From a bacterium (GTDB lineage: Bacteria; JAMCPX01): 26,092 nucleotides of DNA. Both the position numbers and the translations under genes were made by a program. The stretch's first letter is position 1; each line of letters opens with the position of its first letter. Positions 8,078-16,764 of this stretch are shown here, piece after piece. The notes under the pieces are model-generated. The model was not told the origin of the DNA. It searched no databases and saw only the letters and a program-made list of their open reading frames with translations. The stretch is from positions 1 through 26,092 of the forward strand of contig JAJYJX010000009.1 of assembly GCA_021789095.1 (NCBI GenBank). Direction: 5' to 3'.

Positions 8078-9387
8078 ACGTACTGTCAAAGCTAAAGCTT
8101 ATTATACTCGCAGCAGGTGATATCCTGATCATGTATCTTTCTCTTACCATGACATTGTCTTTAAGATACGGGAGGGATTTCTACCAGCAGCTTATAGCAT
8201 ATCACCTGCTGCCGTTCAGCATACTTTTTGTTCTGTGGATCTCGCTGTTCTCTATAGGCGGGCTCTACAATCTTAAAAACCTGAAAAACAACCTTGCATT
8301 CAAGAAAAATTTCTCTCTCATACTGTTTGCAAGTTTCCTGATAGGGATAATCTTCTTTTATCTCATTCCCGCATTCGGTGTCTCTCCAAAAACAAACCTC
8401 CTGGTGTTTTTTATACTATTCGGCATCATAAACTACGCATGGAGGCATAGCTACAATATCATTCTTGTGACAACAATGACGCCGCTGAACATAACCATAC
8501 TCGGTATGAACAGGGATGTTGATGTGCTCGTAAATTATATCAAGAGTAATCCGCAGCTTGGTTACAGGATCAAGCAGCGGATTGATACTATAGACAAGGG
8601 CTTTGAACATACCCTTAAAGACACAAACCTTCTGATAATACCCGATTACATCAAAAGGGACAAAACATTGATAAAGGCCGTATACAACACCCTGTTCAAG
8701 GGCATTAATATCAAGGACGTATCCACATTCTACGAGGAAATATTCGGTAAGATACCCATAAGCGAGCTGGAGGAATCATGGCTGATAGATCATCTTGCAG
8801 CTCAGCATACCCTTTTTGATTCGGCCAAAAGGCCTGCAGAGCTTGTACTGGCCGTTCTTGCAATACTTGTCCTTTCACCCGTTATAGCTGTAATAGTATT
8901 GCTGATAAAGCTGACATCCGGCAGCAGTGTTATCTATAAGCAGGAAAGGATCGGCAGGTATGAAAAAAAATTTGTGCTGTTCAAATTCAGGACCATGGTG
9001 CCGGATGCAGAAGCAGACGGGCCCAGATGGGCAGAGGGCGGCGACAGGCGCATTACAAGGGTGGGACGTTTTTTACGCCGTACGCACCTTGATGAAATGC
9101 CGCAGCTGATCAATGTCATAAAAGGCAACATATCGTTCGTAGGTCCAAGACCGGAAAGGCCCGAATTCGTGGAACAATTAAAGAAAAAAATCCCTTATTA
9201 CGAGATAAGGCATATTGTAAACCCCGGTATTACAGGCTGGGCGCAGATCAATTATAAGTATGCTTCTTCTGTTGACGACACATACGAAAAACTTCAGTTC
9301 GACATATACTACCTCAAGAAACGCTCGCTTGTTTTTGACCTGATTATAATATTGAAAACGGTTAAAACCTTGTTTATAAATCCATAA
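8074..9387 (+). CDS. Polyprenyl-phosphate sugar-1-phosphate transferase (WbaP/WcaJ type)
   Basis: 437 residues. Four N-terminal membrane helices (about 8-30, 45-65, 80-101, 108-124) are followed by a nucleotide-binding-like middle domain. A further hydrophobic segment (256-280) leads into the catalytic bacterial sugar transferase domain. Catalytic-domain marks: Y-K-Q-E-R-I-G at 288-294, F-K-F-R-T-M at 303-308, R-R-T-H-L-D-E-M-P-Q-L at 335-345, and F-V-G-P-R-P-E-R-P at 355-363. It moves a sugar-1-phosphate from a nucleotide sugar to undecaprenyl phosphate, the first committed step of exopolysaccharide or O-antigen repeat assembly. Start overlaps the upstream stop by 4 bases. The sugar is unknown. 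Confidence 0.93.
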   Translation: MNVLSKLKLIILAAGDILIMYLSLTMTLSLRYGRDFYQQLIAYHLLPFSILFVLWISLFSIGGLYNLKNLKNNLAFKKNFSLILFASFLIGIIFFYLIPAFGVSPKTNLLVFFILFGIINYAWRHSYNIILVTTMTPLNITILGMNRDVDVLVNYIKSNPQLGYRIKQRIDTIDKGFEHTLKDTNLLIIPDYIKRDKTLIKAVYNTLFKGINIKDVSTFYEEIFGKIPISELEESWLIDHLAAQHTLFDSAKRPAELVLAVLAILVLSPVIAVIVLLIKLTSGSSVIYKQERIGRYEKKFVLFKFRTMVPDAEADGPRWAEGGDRRITRVGRFLRRTHLDEMPQLINVIKGNISFVGPRPERPEFVEQLKKKIPYYEIRHIVNPGITGWAQINYKYASSVDDTYEKLQFDIYYLKKRSLVFDLIIILKTVKTLFINP

Positions 9388-9398
9388 AAGGAGCTGGC

Positions 9399-10799
9399 AT
9401 GCAAAAGATTTCATTCGGAACAGAAGGGTTCAGAGGCATAATAGGCTATGATTTCACATTTCAGACCGTTGAGAGGATTGCAAATGCAATAGCGGCCTAT
9501 GTCCTTGAGAATAACGGCAAAAAAATCCTCGTCGGTTATGATACGCGGTTCTTATCGAAAGAGTTCGCAGAACATGCCGCAAGCACGGCTTCAAAGCACG
9601 GTCTGGAAGTACTCATCTCGGACAGTTATTGCCCGTCGCCCGTACTGTCTTACGCAACAAAAAGCCTGAATTTCAACGGCGGCATCATGATCACGGCCAG
9701 CCACAATCCGCCGGCTTATAACGGAATAAAGTTCAAATCCCACTACGGCGGAGCAGTCCCCGACGAGGTTACAAACAGGCTTTCAGTGCTTTTGGGTAAG
9801 ACCACGTCATCGGATTCGCCTCCAGGGTATTACAACAAAACCATCGACATAAAATACATATACAAACATGATATGGAGAGGTTCATCAGCAGGGAACTGC
9901 ACACTGTAAAAAGACTTAAAGTGGTGATCGATCCAATGCACGGCGCAGGGCTGGGCTTTTTATCAGACATCTTTAAAGATCTGGGACACGATGTAATTGA
10001 GATAAGAAACGAGGTCAATCCGTATTTTGGCGGGACCAATCCCGAACCCGTTGAGGACAACCTTCAACCCCTGAAGCAGGCCGTTGTGAATAACGGGGCT
10101 GATATCGGCATTGCACTGGACGGAGATGCAGACAGGATAGCCCTTGTGGATGAACAGGGCGAATACGTGGATGCACACAGGGTTTTCGGACTGCTCATCA
10201 TGTACCTTGTAGAGGAGATGGGGTTTAACGGCGATGTGGCGAAAACAGTATCAAGCACGGAGATGATCGATAAGCTATGCACGCATTACAACCTCAGGCT
10301 CCATGTAACAAAGATCGGCTTCAAGCATATATGCGGGTTGATGCAGCATGAGAATGTCATGATCGGAGGAGAAGAAAGCGGCGGCATAGGTATTGCGTCC
10401 CACATACCTGAAAGGGACGGCCTGCTTGCGGGCATACTGATAACACAGATGATGCTGAAAAGGAAAAAAGCCCTGCGGGAACTTATTGAGACACTGTATG
10501 CTGTTACAGGCAGGTACTACTACAAGAGGAAAGACCTGCATTTAAATAACGCCGGTATGATCTGCGATGTCATCATAAATAACAGAAACAGGCTGCTTGA
10601 TCATTTTGGCGCTTATGAGATGAACAACATGGACGGATGCAAGTTCACATTTAAAGACGGCGGGTTTTTGATGGCCAGGGCTTCGGGCACCGAGCCAGTT
10701 CTCAGGATCTATGCCGAGCTTAAAGAAAAAGATAAGACTGAAATGATCGTGGATGAATTCATAAAAAGGCTTGAAGTCATTACAGGAGGACATGTATGA
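9399..10799 (+). CDS. Phosphoglucomutase/phosphomannomutase family enzyme
   Basis: 466 residues, the standard alpha-D-phosphohexomutase length. All four active-site loops are present: phosphoserine loop T-A-S-H-N-P with S101; metal loop D241-G-D243-A-D245-R; sugar-specificity loop G-E-E-S-G-G at 324-329; and phosphate-binding loop R-A-S-G-T-E-P at 427-433. It interconverts hexose 6- and 1-phosphates through a 1,6-bisphosphate intermediate, feeding nucleotide-sugar synthesis for the glycosyltransferases just upstream. AAAAGGAG precedes the ATG at 9399. The G-E-E-S-G-G loop suits glucose/mannose phosphates rather than the phosphoglucosamine of GlmM, but the exact sugar remains open. Its stop overlaps the yicC start by 4 bases. 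Confidence 0.92.
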   Translation: MQKISFGTEGFRGIIGYDFTFQTVERIANAIAAYVLENNGKKILVGYDTRFLSKEFAEHAASTASKHGLEVLISDSYCPSPVLSYATKSLNFNGGIMITASHNPPAYNGIKFKSHYGGAVPDEVTNRLSVLLGKTTSSDSPPGYYNKTIDIKYIYKHDMERFISRELHTVKRLKVVIDPMHGAGLGFLSDIFKDLGHDVIEIRNEVNPYFGGTNPEPVEDNLQPLKQAVVNNGADIGIALDGDADRIALVDEQGEYVDAHRVFGLLIMYLVEEMGFNGDVAKTVSSTEMIDKLCTHYNLRLHVTKIGFKHICGLMQHENVMIGGEESGGIGIASHIPERDGLLAGILITQMMLKRKKALRELIETLYAVTGRYYYKRKDLHLNNAGMICDVIINNRNRLLDHFGAYEMNNMDGCKFTFKDGGFLMARASGTEPVLRIYAELKEKDKTEMIVDEFIKRLEVITGGHV

Positions 10800-11668
10800 A
10801 AAGCATGACGGGTTATGGAATATCAACAGGCATCGTGGAAGGCTTTGGAGTTTCGTGCGAACTGAAAACGCTCAATGGAAGGTATCTCGATGTCAATGTC
10901 AGACTACCGAAGGAGCTGTCGATGTTTGAGGTCCCGCTCATAGGGGTGCTCAAGAGCAAGTTCTCAAGGGGCAGCATCTTCCTTAATGTGACCATAAAGA
11001 GTTACGAGTACAAGCAGAGGTGGCCTTTTACCATTGACAGCAAAAAGGCAGGCCTCTACATCGAGCTTCTCAGAACGATAAAAAAGGCACTTCGTTTAAG
11101 AGGGCGTATAACAGTTGACGTATTTTCCCATTCGCCAGAACTCTTTTTAAAGGAGGACAAGCCGGTTTCAGAAAATGCTGTCAACGACATAATCAATATT
11201 GTTGAAGAAGCGGCAAAAAAAGCAATCCTTATGCGAGACTCAGAAGGCGACGAGATAAAAAAAGAGATACAGGCGCTCGTGGACAATATAAGCTCCATCA
11301 TAAGAAACATAGAGGAAAAGATACCTGCAATGGTTGAACAATACAGGCATAAGATCGCTGAGTTCATGAATAGCTTTAAACAGTCGTCGGATACGCAGGT
11401 GTCATCCGAAGCGGTTATAGGGAGCTACATCGACAAGATAGATATAAATGAAGAGGTAAAAAGGATTCAATCGCATATAAAAGCCTTTACACAGATTCTT
11501 GATACCAGGGGGGCGATCGGGAAGAAGCTGGAATTCTTCACCCAGGAATTCATCCGCGAACTGAACACAATCGCCGCGAAGGCCGGCGGGGCTAATATAA
11601 CAATCAATGTAATAGAAGCAAAGAATGCGGTCGAAAGGATAAAGGAGCTTTCCCAGAACGTAGAATAG
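10796..11668 (+). CDS. yicC: YicC/YloC-family protein (endoribonuclease family)
   Basis: 290 residues beginning M-K-S-M-T-G-Y-G, the near-invariant N-terminus of the family. It ends in the family C-terminal domain (F-T-Q-E-F-I-R-E-L-N-T-I-A-A-K-A near 246-261), preceded by a helical, partly coiled-coil middle. The E. coli member has been linked to RNA cleavage and small-RNA turnover; the role in other phyla is less clear. The start overlaps the phosphohexomutase stop as ATGA, with AGGAGG seven bases before it. yicC followed by gmk is a widely conserved order in bacteria, which supports both assignments. Confidence 0.92.
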   Translation: MKSMTGYGISTGIVEGFGVSCELKTLNGRYLDVNVRLPKELSMFEVPLIGVLKSKFSRGSIFLNVTIKSYEYKQRWPFTIDSKKAGLYIELLRTIKKALRLRGRITVDVFSHSPELFLKEDKPVSENAVNDIINIVEEAAKKAILMRDSEGDEIKKEIQALVDNISSIIRNIEEKIPAMVEQYRHKIAEFMNSFKQSSDTQVSSEAVIGSYIDKIDINEEVKRIQSHIKAFTQILDTRGAIGKKLEFFTQEFIRELNTIAAKAGGANITINVIEAKNAVERIKELSQNVE

Positions 11669-11707
11669 CGGGGAAAGCAGAGAGTAGCAGGGATAGAGGG
11701 AATACGT

Positions 11708-12274
11708 ATGGACAAGAAGGGACTCATTATTATTATATCAGGACCTTCGGGTGTGGGCAAGACGACCATAACGCACAAAATCCTCGATAAAATAAGCGGG
11801 GTCAGACAGTGTATCACCTGTACGACGCGCAGCAGGCGGCCTGATGAGAAGGACGGCGTCGACTATTATTTTGTCGACGACACGACCTTCACCGGGCTGA
11901 TAAACGATAACCAGCTTGCAGAATGGGCCGTTATAAACGGATACAAATACGGTACCCCGAAGCCCGAGATCGAGAAGATCGCTTCGTCAGGCAACGATGC
12001 AGTGCTTGTTATTGATGTACAGGGCGCGAAATCGATCAAGTCCCTGTACCCGTCCGCTCTCTCCATATTCATAAAGCCCCCGTCTATAGACGTACTGAAG
12101 GAGAGACTTGAGTCAAGGGGAGAAAAAGACCGCGTCGATATGCGCCTTGACAGGGTCAAGACAGAGCTGGAACAGGCGCAGGGCTATGATTACGTGCTTG
12201 TCAATGACACCCTGGACAAGGTCGTAGCTTCTCTGAAACAGATCATAGAAAAGGCACGAAGCCAAAAACTTTAA
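11708..12274 (+). CDS. gmk: Guanylate kinase
   Basis: 188 residues; phosphorylates GMP to GDP with ATP. The P-loop G-P-S-G-V-G-K-T lies at 12-19. The GMP-binding T-T-R-S-R-R-P-D-E-x-D-G-V-D-Y-Y-F-V segment follows near 40-57 and the Y-G-T-P loop near 80. The lid with R-x-x-D-R-V-D-M-R-L is near 135-148. AGAGGGAATACGT precedes the ATG. Many bacteria keep a small remA or rpoZ gene around here; neither is seen. Its TAA shares bases with the stop of the convergent dcd gene. Confidence 0.96.
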   Translation: MDKKGLIIIISGPSGVGKTTITHKILDKISGVRQCITCTTRSRRPDEKDGVDYYFVDDTTFTGLINDNQLAEWAVINGYKYGTPKPEIEKIASSGNDAVLVIDVQGAKSIKSLYPSALSIFIKPPSIDVLKERLESRGEKDRVDMRLDRVKTELEQAQGYDYVLVNDTLDKVVASLKQIIEKARSQKL

Positions 12275-12825
12275 ACCTTCGGTATGGTGATACCCTGCTG
12301 TCTCTGATACTTGCCCTTCCTGTCGCCGTACGATATCTCGCATATCTCATCGCTCTCGAAGAACAGTATCTGGGCAATGCCCTCGTTTGCATATATCCTT
12401 GCAGGAAGCGGCGTTGTATTGGAGATCTCAAGCGTTATATAGCCTTCCCATTCAGGTTCAAGGGGCGTGACATTAGTAATGATTCCGCAGCGTGCATAGG
12501 TTGACTTGCCGACACATATGGTCATGACGTTCCTGGGCACCCTGAAGTATTCCATGGACCTGCCCAGTGCAAAAGAATTGGGCGGTATAATGCAGACATC
12601 ACCTCTGAAATCCACAAACGATTTTGTATCAAACGCCTTCGGATCAACTATTGCAGTATTGATATTGGTAAAGATCTTGAACTCGTCCGCTATCCTGATG
12701 TCGTAGCCGTATGAAGAAAGGCCGAACGATATAACGCCTATAGAAACCTGTTTTTCCGCAAAAGGCTCGATCATCTTATGTTCTCTTGCCATCTTCCTTA
12801 TCCATGTATCGGATTTTATGCTCAT
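12271..12825 (-). CDS. dcd: dCTP deaminase
   Basis: 184 residues of the trimeric dCTP deaminase/dUTPase fold. Visible motifs: G-Y-D-I-R at 40-44, V-G-K-S-T-Y-A-R at 105-112 with R112, and the catalytic segment [10 protein letters not shown] with E127 as probable proton shuttle. The C-terminal [11 protein letters not shown] closes over the triphosphate. It converts dCTP to dUTP for thymidylate synthesis. A bifunctional form that also releases pyrophosphate exists in related proteins and cannot be excluded. GGAGG lies eight bases before the ATG. The neighbour gmk is convergent with overlapping stops. Confidence 0.93.
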   Translation of the reverse strand: MSIKSDTWIRKMAREHKMIEPFAEKQVSIGVISFGLSSYGYDIRIADEFKIFTNINTAIVDPKAFDTKSFVDFRGDVCIIPPNSFALGRSMEYFRVPRNVMTICVGKSTYARCGIITNVTPLEPEWEGYITLEISNTTPLPARIYANEGIAQILFFESDEICEISYGDRKGKYQRQQGITIPKV

Positions 12826-12890
12826 ATATTTCCTCCATTGAAACGGTTTAAACAGTTAAGCAGGAAAAAGCAATAAGAAAATTTGTTGAA

Positions 12891-12908
12891 GAAGGAAGAG
12901 TTTCCTTC
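12891..12908 (-). terminator. Possible terminator hairpin after the metallophosphoesterase gene
   Basis: On the minus strand, just past the stop codon, GAAGGAA and TTCCTTC form a perfect 7-base-pair stem around a 4-base loop. The tract after it is T-rich but interrupted (TTCAACAAATTTTC), so a classical U-run is weak. Confidence 0.35.
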
Positions 12909-12910
12909 CC

Positions 12911-14056
12911 TTAATCCGTATATCTTTGTTGCGATTTCAAGTCGATTATTGTAACCTCCGGAGGTGCGAGGAAACGCATCGGCGGGCCCCATGTGCCTGC
13001 TCCCCTGCTAACGTACAGGCCCGAGTTACTGCCGAGCTTCAGATAACCTGTATCAATGATGTAGGCAAGCTTTGTAAAAAGACTTAATGGAAAGATTTGG
13101 CCTTTGTGCGTATGACCTGAAAGCTGGAGATCGAAAAGACCCGAACCTTCTTTGTCAAGTACAGGCCTGTGCTTCAGGAACAGCGTGAACAGGTTATTGT
13201 GGAACCCCGAGAGCAGCGCCTTCTCGGACACCTGCCTGTACACTCCAAAAGGCTTGCCTGCAGGATCATCAACCCCTGCAATATTGATCAATCCGTTTAC
13301 CGTAACTCCATGGCCCCTCAATACAACAAAGCCGGCATTCCTTGTAAAATCCATGGCATGTTCAATACCCGCATAAAACTCGTGGTTGCCTGTTATAGCA
13401 AATTCCCCGTACCTTGGGTTGATCTCTTTTATCATCTCAGCAAGCCCTGCCAGACTGTCGATCTGTGCATCAACAAGATCGCCTGTGGATATAAGAATAT
13501 CGGGATTTGCCTCTTTGGCCTTATCGAGGATGTTCCTTAATCTATCCTCCCTTACAATCAACCCGATATGCACATCGGATATCTGGACTATTCTCAATCT
13601 GTCAACGCCTGCAGGCAGCTTTGACGTACTGATTACCAGCCTTTCGGTATGAATGTTTCTTGCCTCGAAATAACCGTACACACCTATAGTAAGGGAGATA
13701 ATAAGCGGTATATAAAAAGAAAACTTCGCAGAAGGAGTAATGTAAAAAAGTTCCTTATGGCTTATCAGGGCAGCCATGTACACAAAGAAGCGGAAGGCAT
13801 CGATTATAAAGACTGCACATACAAATAAAAACAACAAACCCATCCATGTGTAGCCCGTGTAAGACACCAACTTCGCAATGAATTCGTAATGGTGTTTTTC
13901 TGAAAAATATATAATAAGCGGAGACGCAGTCATAACAAGCATGAAAGCAGCAAGAGGCACCCCCGCGCTTAAACCAAAGCCCAAGGCCGCCCTTGCCTTC
14001 AAAAACACATACAGGTGCGCCGATGCATATATCAAAAAGAAAATGGACAGGAACAC
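12911..14056 (-). CDS. Membrane-anchored metallophosphoesterase (YkuE-like)
   Basis: 381 residues. The first ~131 carry four hydrophobic segments (about 2-19, 31-51, 70-97, 112-130), followed by a calcineurin-like phosphoesterase domain. All metal-binding motifs are present: D161-x-H163, G-D193-x-x-D196, G-N-H-E at 223-226, H297 and G-H-T-H at 314-317. YkuE-like relatives are membrane-associated phosphoesterases; some act on UDP-sugar lipids such as UDP-2,3-diacylglucosamine. I infer a membrane or envelope substrate, not a specific one. The start is GTG at 14056 with GAGAGG ten bases upstream; no in-frame ATG fits before the first helix. Confidence 0.85.
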   Translation of the reverse strand: MFLSIFFLIYASAHLYVFLKARAALGFGLSAGVPLAAFMLVMTASPLIIYFSEKHHYEFIAKLVSYTGYTWMGLLFLFVCAVFIIDAFRFFVYMAALISHKELFYITPSAKFSFYIPLIISLTIGVYGYFEARNIHTERLVISTSKLPAGVDRLRIVQISDVHIGLIVREDRLRNILDKAKEANPDILISTGDLVDAQIDSLAGLAEMIKEINPRYGEFAITGNHEFYAGIEHAMDFTRNAGFVVLRGHGVTVNGLINIAGVDDPAGKPFGVYRQVSEKALLSGFHNNLFTLFLKHRPVLDKEGSGLFDLQLSGHTHKGQIFPLSLFTKLAYIIDTGYLKLGSNSGLYVSRGAGTWGPPMRFLAPPEVTIIDLKSQQRYTD

Positions 14057-14108
14057 GCTTATTATACCTCTCTGTTCTTGATCTTCATATCAAAATCTCC
14101 GTGGCTAG

Positions 14109-14137
14109 CCCCGTTAATGCGGACGTCCCTAACGGGG
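14109..14137. repeat. GC-rich hairpin, REP-like palindromic element candidate
   Basis: CCCCGTTA (14109-14116) and TAACGGGG (14130-14137) are exact inverted repeats around a 13-base loop. The loop contains the 8-base palindrome GGACGTCC (14121-14128). CTA and TAG flank the arms with one unpaired G on the left. No U-run follows on either strand, so a terminator is unlikely. Confidence 0.5.
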
Positions 14138-14257
14138 TAGATTTAATTACTTGTTTACGGCCTTATGGTGTTTTTGTCAAAGATTATTAAACGGTTGCAG
14201 GCTTACTGCCGGCATAAAAATATCATTTACTTTTTTGTTGCAGCATGCTTATATACT

Positions 14258-14330
14258 ACTTAATTAAAACGTGTGCGGATCTTCATTGAATATGTCTGAT
14301 TTGTGAAGAGCGGGGCATGATGAATTAAGT
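14258..14330 (+). promoter_or_regulatory. Nested inverted repeats upstream of the TonB-dependent receptor gene
   Basis: ACTTAATT (14258-14265) pairs with AATTAAGT (14323-14330), and inside it TCTTCA (14280-14285) pairs with TGAAGA (14304-14309). The set ends 43 bases before the receptor start. It could be a structured leader or an operator region; no known regulator box is recognisable. Confidence 0.35.
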
Positions 14331-14373
14331 AAGCACGACATCCCTGTTCCTTTAATAAAAGGAGGTTAAAGTT

Positions 14374-16716
14374 ATGAGGCGAGGGATAATTTTCACGGCT
14401 TTATTACTGATAGCACTCAGCAGCAATGTTATGGCTGAACAGCCGCTTATATCGTTTAAATTCTTTCACAACCCGATACTCACTGCAGCACCCGGGAACT
14501 CCATAGATGTATCTGCAACAATTGATCCTGTTGACAAGGTAGCCTATGCATCTCTTCTCTATAAAACACCCTCTGACAAATTTTATAAGGCTGTCTTTCT
14601 GAAACGGACTTCCGGTGATACATTCTCAGGCACTATACCAGAGACTGATGTAATCGCTCCCAAGATTATGTACTATATAACCGTAATGGATACGAACGGC
14701 CAGTCCCACCTGTTATTCATGAGTCAGGACAACCCCCAGATTATCGCAGTTGGCGCCGAAAGCGCAGAATCTGCAGCAGAGGCGGCTGCCGCAGAACAGG
14801 AGCTGGCACTGTTCAGTTCAGAGGACATCGTTTATTCCGCTGCAAGGCACGAACAGAAAATCAGCCAGGCACCGGCATCTGTCAGCATCATAACAGCCAA
14901 TGACATAAAGTACAGTACAGGTTATTCGCTTTCAGACGTGTTCAGGAATGTTCCGGGTATGGATGTTGGCTACATAAGCGAGGCGTACCCGCTTTTTAAC
15001 GCTCGGGGCTACGGTACACAGGAGAACAATCTTATGCTTGTTCTTGTCAACGGCAGGGTCCTGAACAACAATTTTTACGGCCCTGCATTTATAGAAAGTC
15101 TGCCCATTCCTCTCGCAGATATCGACAGGATAGAGGTCATCAGCGGCGCAAGTTCCTCTCTGTATGGTGCTGACGCTGTTACAGGCATTATCAGCATAAC
15201 AACAAAAAAACCACAAGGAAGTCCCACTTTTACAATCGGAGGACTCACTGGGCTTATAACAGAAAAACCGGCCAAATTCATGGCAACTTGTGATTCATAC
15301 GTGGAAGCCCAGGGACAGACAGGTACAACGGGGTTTATCAGCGCTATAGGCTATAAAACGGGTACTGATTTTGAAACCCCGGGCCATAACTCTGCATTTG
15401 TTCCCAAGGCATGGCTTTATGTTGATCATGAATATTCCAAAGACCTGAAGGTATCCCTTGAGGCCGGATGGGACAGGCCCACGTTCTTAATGTTCACGCT
15501 GCTGCAAAACCTGTGGACAGATGCTGAAGAAACGTATATAAAGCCGTCTGTTGAGTACAAGAGCTTGAAGATAGATGCGTACTGGTTCCAATTGAATGTG
15601 AACGTACCGCTGTTTATCACGCCCTTCGGCACAACCATAAACCTTACCTCAGACAAGCTTTCCGGTACTAACAATATCTATAATCTTGATCTTCAGTACA
15701 CCCTGCCCGAGATACCTTACAATAATGTTATTGTAGGCTTGAATACGGTCTATAACACCTATTCCTTTGCACAACTTGAATCAAGCTATAACGGTGTTGA
15801 CCTGACAAAAGAACTGCTGTACGGAGGGTTTCTCCATGATGAGATAGGACCTCTTTCCAATTTCATGCTCACCCTTGACGGCAGATACGATCATTTTTCC
15901 GTTACACCGTCGGAATTCAGTTACAGGGCAAACCTCGCCTACTCTATAACACCGGATCAGACAATCAGGACATCATACGGCACCGCATTCAGAAAACCTA
16001 TTTACGTGGAAGCGCAGTTTATACCAAGGGCAATACCCGGATTACTTCCAACCACCGGGCCGCTCATAGGCAATCCAAATATCCGCAACGAGACTATACG
16101 TACCACGGAGTTTGGATACGTAGGCCAATGGGGTACACACGTCAGAACAGATCTTACGGTTTATTATCAGGAATATGTGGATAAAATCAATTTCGAGTAT
16201 ACCCTGAACCCCTTAAGCTTCCAATTCAAAAACTCAGGAACTAGGTATGTTTCACACGGCGGCTATGCGAGTATTGAGTACGCACCTGTTAAAGCAGTAA
16301 AGACTTATGCAAATTACTCGTACCTTTACAGGGAAGACAATCTTACAGGCACGGTCGGAAACTATACAACAGAGAACTGCAGCATTGGTGCACGCTATGC
16401 ATTAACAGACAGGCTTTTTGTAAATGTCGACGGGCACTACGTCTCAGACAGGACCACCAATATTTCTAATCCTCAGCCTCTTTATTCAAACTACGTGGTG
16501 CAGCTGCCTGCCTATATCATAGTCAATACAAAGGTAGGGTATACAATTGTGCCCAAGACTTTTGAACTCGGCGCCTTTGTATTCAACGTATTCAATGACA
16601 TACACCATGAGTATCCCTACATATACCAGCCAAACAATGCTCTTACCCAGAGTACGGTATTCGGCGGAGAAGAGATCGGCAGGATGCTGCTGGTCTATGC
16701 GAATTTATACTTCTGA
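14374..16716 (+). CDS. TonB-dependent outer-membrane receptor with extra N-terminal domain
   Basis: 780 residues. A signal peptide (1-21, ending N-V-M-A before E-Q) is followed by a ~100-residue beta-rich, Ig-like segment (about 25-125) with A-P-G-N-S-I-D-V and M-Y-Y-I-T-V-M-D-T-N-G. An Ala/Glu-rich linker (126-146) comes next. A TonB-box-like E-D-I-V-Y-S-A-A-R (150-158) leads into the plug (about 165-280), with R-G-Y-G at 211-214, L-V-L-V-N-G-R at 222-228, D-R-I-E-V-I-S-G-A-S-S at 251-261 and L-Y-G-A-D-A at 263-268. A 22-strand-type barrel fills the rest, ending in Y-F. Such receptors import iron chelates, cobalamin or other scarce ligands using TonB energy. Ligand unknown; no transport partners lie nearby. 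Confidence 0.92.
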   Translation: MRRGIIFTALLLIALSSNVMAEQPLISFKFFHNPILTAAPGNSIDVSATIDPVDKVAYASLLYKTPSDKFYKAVFLKRTSGDTFSGTIPETDVIAPKIMYYITVMDTNGQSHLLFMSQDNPQIIAVGAESAESAAEAAAAEQELALFSSEDIVYSAARHEQKISQAPASVSIITANDIKYSTGYSLSDVFRNVPGMDVGYISEAYPLFNARGYGTQENNLMLVLVNGRVLNNNFYGPAFIESLPIPLADIDRIEVISGASSSLYGADAVTGIISITTKKPQGSPTFTIGGLTGLITEKPAKFMATCDSYVEAQGQTGTTGFISAIGYKTGTDFETPGHNSAFVPKAWLYVDHEYSKDLKVSLEAGWDRPTFLMFTLLQNLWTDAEETYIKPSVEYKSLKIDAYWFQLNVNVPLFITPFGTTINLTSDKLSGTNNIYNLDLQYTLPEIPYNNVIVGLNTVYNTYSFAQLESSYNGVDLTKELLYGGFLHDEIGPLSNFMLTLDGRYDHFSVTPSEFSYRANLAYSITPDQTIRTSYGTAFRKPIYVEAQFIPRAIPGLLPTTGPLIGNPNIRNETIRTTEFGYVGQWGTHVRTDLTVYYQEYVDKINFEYTLNPLSFQFKNSGTRYVSHGGYASIEYAPVKAVKTYANYSYLYREDNLTGTVGNYTTENCSIGARYALTDRLFVNVDGHYVSDRTTNISNPQPLYSNYVVQLPAYIIVNTKVGYTIVPKTFELGAFVFNVFNDIHHEYPYIYQPNNALTQSTVFGGEEIGRMLLVYANLYF

Positions 16717-16764
16717 TAAAATGAATGCCTTTTGTACAAAACAGTATAATTTTACAGAAGCAAC

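Larger units (their letters stand above)
14057..14373. other. Intergenic region between divergent genes, with two inverted-repeat structures
   Basis: The 317 bases separate the leftward metallophosphoesterase from the rightward TonB-dependent receptor. No open frame with coding character is visible. It holds a GC-rich hairpin (14109-14137), a GCAG-gctta-CTGC mini-hairpin near 14196-14208 and a nested AT-rich inverted repeat (14258-14330). The receptor gene has a strong AAAGGAGG ribosome binding site at 14358-14365. No cobalamin-box or other riboswitch core is recognisable. Confidence 0.6.

Noticed and set aside
14138-14373. Cobalamin or other riboswitch before the receptor gene
   Set aside because: No B12-box-like or other conserved aptamer core was found by eye; only simple inverted repeats are present.
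16730-16741. Palindrome TTTTGTACAAAA after the TonB-dependent receptor gene as a terminator
   Set aside because: The stem is AT-rich with no loop and no U-run; too weak to call.
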